Part shown: one piece after another, positions 7,156-11,233 of the stretch
Layout: every line of letters begins with the position of its first letter
How positions within the stretch are numbered: position 1 is the first letter of the stretch
Assembly: GCA_958425285.1 (NCBI GenBank)
Contig: CATZVV010000036.1
Location: 1 to 11,233 of the forward strand
Direction of reading: 5' to 3'
Source of the DNA: an uncultured Lachnoclostridium sp.
Lineage (GTDB): Bacteria; Bacillota; Clostridia; Lachnospirales; Lachnospiraceae
DNA: 11,233 bases
Notes under the pieces: generated by a model
What the model was told of the DNA's origin: nothing
Seen by the model: only the letters and a program-made list of their open reading frames with translations
Database searches by the model: none
Program-made: the position numbers and the translations under genes

Positions 7156-7592
7156 CAGAAGGAGCAATTTGGCTTATTGTAGTAGCTGTTATGATTGTAA
7201 TTGAGATTGCAACATTAGGGTTGACAACAATCTGGTTTGCAGGGGGGGCACTAATTTCCGCAATTGCAGCTATGCTTGGAGCAAGTCTCCCCATTCAATG
7301 TGTGCTGTTTGTAGTGGTCTCTATTGTATTTATATTGGGAATGCGTCCGTTTGCTAAGCGGTATTTGGACAAAAGCAGAACAAAGACTAATATAGATGAA
7401 ATACCCGGTCAGGTTGTGAAGGTTACTAAGAGAATTGATAATTACAATGAACAGGGAGAGGTCATTCTAAAGGGGATGGAATGGATGGCTAGAGAAGCAA
7501 ATAACCAGATTGTTGAAGTTGGGGAAATGGTAACGGTGAGGGAAGTTTCAGGTGTGAAATTAATTGTTGAGAAACAAACTGAAAAATTGTAA
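7152..7592 (+). CDS. NfeD-family membrane protein (partner of SPFH protein)
   Basis: 146 residues. The N-terminal half has three membrane segments at roughly 5-23, 27-46 and 48-65, with the family signature TLGLTTIWFAGGALISA. After a basic turn (RPFAKRYLDK) the C-terminal half (about 80-146) forms a soluble beta domain of OB-fold type, with PGQVVKV, GEVILKGMEWMA and EVGEMVTV strands. This is the short NfeD1 type, lacking the ClpP-like protease domain. NfeD proteins are encoded next to SPFH proteins in most bacteria and act with them in membrane microdomains; that partner follows here 37 bases later. A consensus AGGAGG at 7139-7144, inside the end of the preceding gene, is 7 bases from the ATG, giving strong initiation. 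Confidence 0.9.
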   Translation: MTEGAIWLIVVAVMIVIEIATLGLTTIWFAGGALISAIAAMLGASLPIQCVLFVVVSIVFILGMRPFAKRYLDKSRTKTNIDEIPGQVVKVTKRIDNYNEQGEVILKGMEWMAREANNQIVEVGEMVTVREVSGVKLIVEKQTEKL

Positions 7593-7629
7593 TTTTAGTT
7601 GTTTCGGAAAAGGATATGGTGAGATTAAT

Positions 7630-8550
7630 ATGTTAGTAGCATTTGTTATTATTGCAGTAGTTGTACTTTGGATTTTAGCATCTTGTATTAAAATTGTACC
7701 ACAGGCTCGGGCATATGTTGTAGAACGTCTTGGCGGATATCAGGCAACATGGAATGTAGGAATTCATTTTAAAGTGCCAATTATTGACCGTATTGCCAGA
7801 AAAGTTATCTTAAAAGAGCAGGTTGTAGATTTTCCACCTCAGCCGGTTATTACAAAAGATAATGTAACAATGCAGATTGACACAGTTGTGTTTTTTCAGA
7901 TTACTGATCCAAAATTATATGCATATGGAGTAGAAAATCCATTAATGGCAATTGAGAACCTAACGGCAACAACTTTACGTAATATCATAGGTGATTTGGA
8001 ATTGGATCAGACATTGACTTCCCGTGAGACAATTAATACAAAAATGCGCTCTTCACTTGATATTGCTACGGATCCATGGGGAATTAAAGTAAATCGTGTA
8101 GAATTGAAAAATATTATACCTCCGCGTGAGATTCAGGATGCGATGGAGAAGCAGATGAAGGCAGAACGTGAACGCCGTGAAGCAATCTTACGTGCAGAGG
8201 GTGAAAAGAAGTCCACAGTTCTTGTAGCAGATGGTCGTAAAGAGTCTGCTATTCTTGAAGCGGAAGCAGAAAAGGAAGCGGCGATTTTACGTGCTGAAGC
8301 AAAAAAAGAGGCAACAATTCGTGAAGCGGAAGGTCGCGCAGAAGCAATTCAATCAATTCAGAAGGCAAATGCCGAAGGTATCCGTTATCTGAATGAGGCG
8401 GCACCCTCACAAGGAGTTATTACATTAAAGAGTCTGGAAGCATTTGAAAAAGTGGCAGATGGTCAGGCAACAAAAATTATCATTCCGTCTGAATTGCAAA
8501 GTGTAGCGGGTCTTGCAAAATCAGTTGTTGAATGTGCCAAGGATGTATAA
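7630..8550 (+). CDS. SPFH/Band 7 domain protein (paraslipin/stomatin type)
   Basis: 306 residues. One N-terminal membrane segment (about 2-18) anchors it. The SPFH domain (about 20-175) includes VPQARAYVVERLGGY, VDFPPQPVITKDNV, MQIDTVVFFQI and TTLRNIIGDLELDQTLTSRE, the signature of paraslipins (relatives of E. coli QmcA and mitochondrial SLP-2). A long charged coiled coil follows, made of a regular 11-residue repeat (185-239), then a C-terminal helix. Such proteins assemble into membrane-attached cages. The start at 7630 is supported by GGTGAG at 7618-7623, 6 bases away, and by the membrane segment beginning immediately. A longer TTG-started reading from 7564 overlaps nfeD and has no ribosome site. 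Its NfeD partner lies directly upstream. Role in this organism is unknown; microdomain scaffolding or membrane protein quality control is inferred from the family. Confidence 0.93.
   Translation: MLVAFVIIAVVVLWILASCIKIVPQARAYVVERLGGYQATWNVGIHFKVPIIDRIARKVILKEQVVDFPPQPVITKDNVTMQIDTVVFFQITDPKLYAYGVENPLMAIENLTATTLRNIIGDLELDQTLTSRETINTKMRSSLDIATDPWGIKVNRVELKNIIPPREIQDAMEKQMKAERERREAILRAEGEKKSTVLVADGRKESAILEAEAEKEAAILRAEAKKEATIREAEGRAEAIQSIQKANAEGIRYLNEAAPSQGVITLKSLEAFEKVADGQATKIIIPSELQSVAGLAKSVVECAKDV
8182..8379 (+). repeat. Six tandem 33-base units encoding an 11-residue coiled-coil repeat in the SPFH gene
   Basis: Read in frame, residues 185-239 split into five aligned 11-residue units: AILRAEGEKKS, TVLVADGRKES, AILEAEAEKEA, AILRAEAKKEA and TIREAEGRAEA. 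A sixth, degenerate unit (IQSIQKANAEG) runs to 250. Small hydrophobics begin each unit and charged Glu/Lys/Arg fill the end. An 11-residue periodicity gives a nearly straight, slightly right-handed coiled coil. The similarity is at the protein level; the bases have diverged. Confidence 0.8.
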
Positions 8551-8564
8551 ATAAGGAGATTCAT

Positions 8565-9569
8565 ATGTTGAAACAAAAGAAAGAACTGGTAGGGAAACAT
8601 TTTCTTACTTTATTGGATTATAGTCCGATAGAAATTAAATATTTACTAGATTTGTCAGCAGAGTTAAAGGAAAAGAAAAAGAATGGTGAAAATACAGAGT
8701 ATTTCAAGGGAAAAAATATTGCACTGATTTTTGAAAAGACAAGTACGAGAACAAGATGCGCATTTGAGGTGGCGGCCCATGATCTTGGTATGGGTGCAAC
8801 TTATCTGGATCCATCCGGATCACAAATTGGGAAGAAGGAAAGTATTGCTGATACTGCAAGGGTTTTAGGCAGAATGTATGAGGGAATTGAATATCGGGGG
8901 TTTGGGCAAAGTATTGTGGAAGAACTTGCCAAATATGCTGGTGTGCCGGTATGGAACGGCCTTACTAATGAGTTCCATCCAACACAGATGTTAGCTGATT
9001 TGTTGACAATTCGTGAACAATTTGGTAAACTCGAAGGAATTCATCTTACTTATATGGGAGATGCCAGATATAATATGGGCAATTCGCTCATGATTGCCTG
9101 TGCAAAAATGGGAATGCATTTTACGGCTTGTGCACCAAAAGCATATTTCCCTGCGAAAGAGTTAGTAGAGAAATGTCAGGAATTTGCAAAAATTTCCGGT
9201 GGCAGTGTAACACTGACTGAAGATGTGGAAAAAGGGACAAAAGATTCGGATGTGATTTATACAGATGTATGGGTATCTATGGGAGAGCCTGATGAAGTCT
9301 GGAAGAGCAGGATTGAACTTCTAAGTCCGTATCAGGTGAATAAAAAGGTGATGGAAAATGCAAAGGAAAATGCAGTATTTATGCATTGTTTGCCGGCATT
9401 CCATGATTTGAATACAAAAATCGGTCGTGAAGTTTATGAAAAATATGGGCTGAAAGAGCTGGAAGTTACAAATGAGGTTTTTGAAAAATATGCTGATGTT
9501 GTGTTCCGTGAGGCTGAGAACCGAATGCATACAATCAAAGCAGTAATGGCAGCCACACTTCCAATGTAA
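8565..9569 (+). CDS. argF: Ornithine carbamoyltransferase
   Basis: 334 residues, the usual length. Transfers the carbamoyl group from carbamoyl phosphate to ornithine, making citrulline in arginine synthesis; cytosolic trimer. Signature motifs are in place: carbamoyl phosphate loop STRTR at 60-64, HPTQ at 138-141, GDARYNMGNS at 165-174, the ornithine-binding DVWVSMG at 234-240, and catalytic HCLPAFHD with His274 and Cys275. The SMG loop argues for ornithine over putrescine. The first Asn of the common GDARNN motif is Tyr169; Asn170, which corresponds to the ornithine-contacting residue, is kept. The start at 8565 has AAGGAG at 8553-8558 six bases upstream. No other arg genes or arginine deiminase genes are visible, so an anabolic role is favoured but a catabolic one is not excluded. 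Similarity to the E. coli ArgF/ArgI type is strong throughout. Confidence 0.95.
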   Translation: MLKQKKELVGKHFLTLLDYSPIEIKYLLDLSAELKEKKKNGENTEYFKGKNIALIFEKTSTRTRCAFEVAAHDLGMGATYLDPSGSQIGKKESIADTARVLGRMYEGIEYRGFGQSIVEELAKYAGVPVWNGLTNEFHPTQMLADLLTIREQFGKLEGIHLTYMGDARYNMGNSLMIACAKMGMHFTACAPKAYFPAKELVEKCQEFAKISGGSVTLTEDVEKGTKDSDVIYTDVWVSMGEPDEVWKSRIELLSPYQVNKKVMENAKENAVFMHCLPAFHDLNTKIGREVYEKYGLKELEVTNEVFEKYADVVFREAENRMHTIKAVMAATLPM

Positions 9570-9640
9570 AGGTGAATATGAAACTGGTAAGCATGCAATG
9601 GTTTGTATGATAGTAGAACAAAGAGAAAGGGGTTGATAGG

Positions 9641-11014
9641 ATGCATAATAAGCATCTGGATACGGATAGTCATAAAGAGTGGATAAAGAAAATGGCGAAG
9701 GTTTGCGAGGAAAATAGTGCCATTGATTCAGAATTGTACACAAAGTATGATGTAAAAAGAGGACTGCGTGACTTGAGCGGACAGGGTGTTTTAACCGGGT
9801 TGACAGAAGTTTCGGAAATTCGTTCTTACACAGTGGTTGACCGTGATATGATCCCCTGTGAGGGAAAGTTGTATTATCAGGGAATTGACGTAGAGGAAAT
9901 TGTGGATGGGTTTCTGCATGAAAAACGTTTTGGGTTTGAAGAAGTAGTGTATCTTCTTTTGTTTGGTGGTTTGCCGGATAAAGATGAATTAGATGAGTTA
10001 AAGACAATTTTAAGCAATTACCGTGCATCTTTGAAACCGGATTTTGTCAGGGACATTATTATGAAGGCTCCAAGTGTAGATTTAATGAACACACTAAGCA
10101 GAAGTGTACTTACGCTTTATTCTTATGATAAAAAGGCAGATGATACATCAGTAGAAAATGTATTGCGTCAATGCCTGCAGTTAATTGCATTGTTTCCGAT
10201 GTTTGCAGTGTATGGATACCAGGCATCGAATTATTTTCATGAGGGTGCCAGCTTTTTTATCCATGCGCCGAAACCAGAGTATTCCACTGCCGAAAATATC
10301 TTGCATATGCTTCGCCCAGACAGTAATTTCACGCCACTAGAAGCTAAAATACTGGATCTTGCCCTTGTACTTCATGCAGAACACGGTGGTGGTAACAATT
10401 CCACATTCACTACACATGTAGTAACATCCTCCGGTACGGATACATATTCCGCGGTGGCAGCGTCCCTTGGTTCTCTCAAAGGACCAAAGCACGGAGGTGC
10501 CAATATAAAGGTTTCCCAGATGTTTGCAGATATGAAGGAAAACATTAGAGATTGGAAAAGTGAGAGTGAGGTAAAGGATTATCTCATGAAGCTGTTAAAT
10601 AAAGAAGCATTTGATAAAGCAGGATTAATTTATGGTATGGGTCATGCGGTTTATTCGATTTCCGATCCGCGTGCAAATACCTTTAAGAAGTTTGTCAAGA
10701 GTCTTTCTGAGGAAAAGGAACGTATGGAGGAATTTGAACTCTATTCTATGGTGGAGAGGCTTGCACCTGAGGTCATTGCGGAAAAACGAAAAATTTACAA
10801 AGGTGTTAGTGCTAACGTAGATTTTTACAGTGGCTTTGTATACAATATGTTGGAGCTGCCGAATGAGTTGTTTACGCCGCTATTTGCGATTGCACGAATT
10901 GCGGGATGGAGTGCACATCGCTTAGAAGAACTGATAAATTGTGGAAAGATTATTCGCCCGGCTTATAAGGCAGTTGCCAAGCATAAATCTTATGTGCCGT
11001 TGGCAGAGCGATAG
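9641..11014 (+). CDS. gltA: Citrate synthase (citrate/2-methylcitrate synthase family)
   Basis: 457 residues. Condenses oxaloacetate with acetyl-CoA to citrate, feeding 2-oxoglutarate and glutamate synthesis in a fermenting anaerobe. The catalytic triad is complete: GPKHGGAN with His284, YGMGHAVYSISDPRA with His335 and Arg344, and NVDFYSGF with Asp394. The upstream HAEHGGGNNSTFTTH (from His245) is the typical core helix. The N-terminal 40 residues are charged and specific to this Clostridia-type branch; the protein is longer than E. coli GltA (427) by that extension. Motifs do not separate citrate from 2-methylcitrate synthase, but no prp genes are nearby. AAAGGGG at 9626-9632 is 8 bases before the ATG. 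The 71-base gap after argF holds a possible TATGAT box at 9606-9611 with only a poor -35, so the gene may have its own promoter. It is not clustered with aconitase or isocitrate dehydrogenase in the window. Confidence 0.93.
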   Translation: MHNKHLDTDSHKEWIKKMAKVCEENSAIDSELYTKYDVKRGLRDLSGQGVLTGLTEVSEIRSYTVVDRDMIPCEGKLYYQGIDVEEIVDGFLHEKRFGFEEVVYLLLFGGLPDKDELDELKTILSNYRASLKPDFVRDIIMKAPSVDLMNTLSRSVLTLYSYDKKADDTSVENVLRQCLQLIALFPMFAVYGYQASNYFHEGASFFIHAPKPEYSTAENILHMLRPDSNFTPLEAKILDLALVLHAEHGGGNNSTFTTHVVTSSGTDTYSAVAASLGSLKGPKHGGANIKVSQMFADMKENIRDWKSESEVKDYLMKLLNKEAFDKAGLIYGMGHAVYSISDPRANTFKKFVKSLSEEKERMEEFELYSMVERLAPEVIAEKRKIYKGVSANVDFYSGFVYNMLELPNELFTPLFAIARIAGWSAHRLEELINCGKIIRPAYKAVAKHKSYVPLAER

Positions 11015-11019
11015 AAAGT

Positions 11020-11233
11020 ATGAAGGAAGATATGGTATTGTGTGCCTGCAGTGCATACGAAGAGAAATATTACTTAAATCCAAGGTATGAGTCTCTCCCT
11101 TCTTCAATAAAAGAAGAATTGCAGATTATGTGTGTTACTTACACAGCAGATGTAGGGGGAGTGCTTACTCTGGCTTTTGAAGAAGACGGAACCTTGATTT
11201 TGTCCACAACGGCAAAAAAAGGAGATTTTGCTT
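11020..11233 (+). CDS. DUF6145-like hypothetical protein, N-terminal part
   Basis: An open frame runs from the ATG at 11020 to the window edge (71 codons) without a stop, 5 bases after the citrate synthase stop. The product begins MKEDMVLCACSAYEEKYY and continues through LPSSIKEELQIMCV, YTADVGGVLTL and FEEDGTLIL. From memory this resembles the DUF6145 family, small proteins of unknown function found mainly in Lachnospiraceae. It looks soluble, with no signal or membrane segment so far. The start may instead be the ATG at 11032, which has AAGGA at 11023-11027 in front; 11020 has only a weak AGAAAG. The tight spacing suggests co-transcription with citrate synthase. No function is proposed. Confidence 0.7.
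   Translation, partial: MKEDMVLCACSAYEEKYYLNPRYESLPSSIKEELQIMCVTYTADVGGVLTLAFEEDGTLILSTTAKKGDFA

Noticed and set aside
7564..7629. A 22-residue N-terminal extension of the SPFH protein overlapping nfeD
   Set aside because: It needs a TTG start without a ribosome site and would put a Cys-rich, polar stretch before the membrane anchor; the ATG at 7630 with GGTGAG is far better.
9321..10028. A 235-codon open frame on the - strand across the end of argF and the start of gltA
   Set aside because: It lies antisense to two well-supported enzymes, its product is rich in His, Cys, Phe and Leu with no domain pattern, and it has no ribosome site. It is a shadow of codon use on the + strand.

Overview
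The window reads as chromosomal DNA from a low-GC, Gram-positive, gut-type Clostridia, most likely a Lachnospiraceae member. The reasons are the AT-rich third codon positions, purine-rich AGGAG ribosome sites, a GH95 fucosidase tail, a TrkH/TrkA pair close to the Firmicutes Ktr type, a YugP-like zinc peptidase, and at the right edge the start of a protein that resembles the Lachnospiraceae DUF6145 family. All thirteen genes lie on the + strand, tightly packed. No gene-free stretch exceeds about 140 bases. I see no tRNA, rRNA, CRISPR array, IS element, convincing rho-independent terminator or sign of recent transfer.

Layout. Bases 1-327 are the C-terminal end of a GH95 alpha-L-fucosidase-like enzyme, overlapped by a YczE-like membrane protein (305-925). 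Next come methylglyoxal synthase (953-1423), a small PHP-domain phosphoesterase (1455-2150) and a membrane-bound zinc metallopeptidase of the YugP family (2240-2932). A promoter with a perfect TATAAT box then precedes a probable operon: trkH (3070-4440), a SpoU/TrmH methyltransferase with an extra N-terminal region (4450-5622), trkA (5694-6353), a second SpoU/TrmH methyltransferase (6370-7155), nfeD (7152-7592, ATGA overlap) and an SPFH/paraslipin gene (7630-8550). Ornithine carbamoyltransferase (8565-9569), citrate synthase (9641-11014) and the start of a DUF6145-like gene (11020 to the edge) follow.

How the genes fit together. TrkH and TrkA should form one K+ uptake system, the channel-like membrane subunit plus its nucleotide-binding gating subunit. 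They are interleaved with two RNA methyltransferases. The NfeD and SPFH proteins are a known partner pair that scaffolds membrane microdomains. Methylglyoxal synthase drains DHAP and could relieve phosphosugar stress, possibly from fucose breakdown. Ornithine carbamoyltransferase and citrate synthase are stand-alone biosynthetic enzymes for arginine and for citrate/glutamate.

I did not find a convincing undescribed system. The most unusual items are the methyltransferase with an unrecognised N-terminal region between trkH and trkA, the trkH leader with an 11-base direct repeat, and the regular 11-residue repeat in the SPFH protein. For several genes the best-supported start lies inside the longest reading frame: 305, 2240, 3070, 7630 and 8565.
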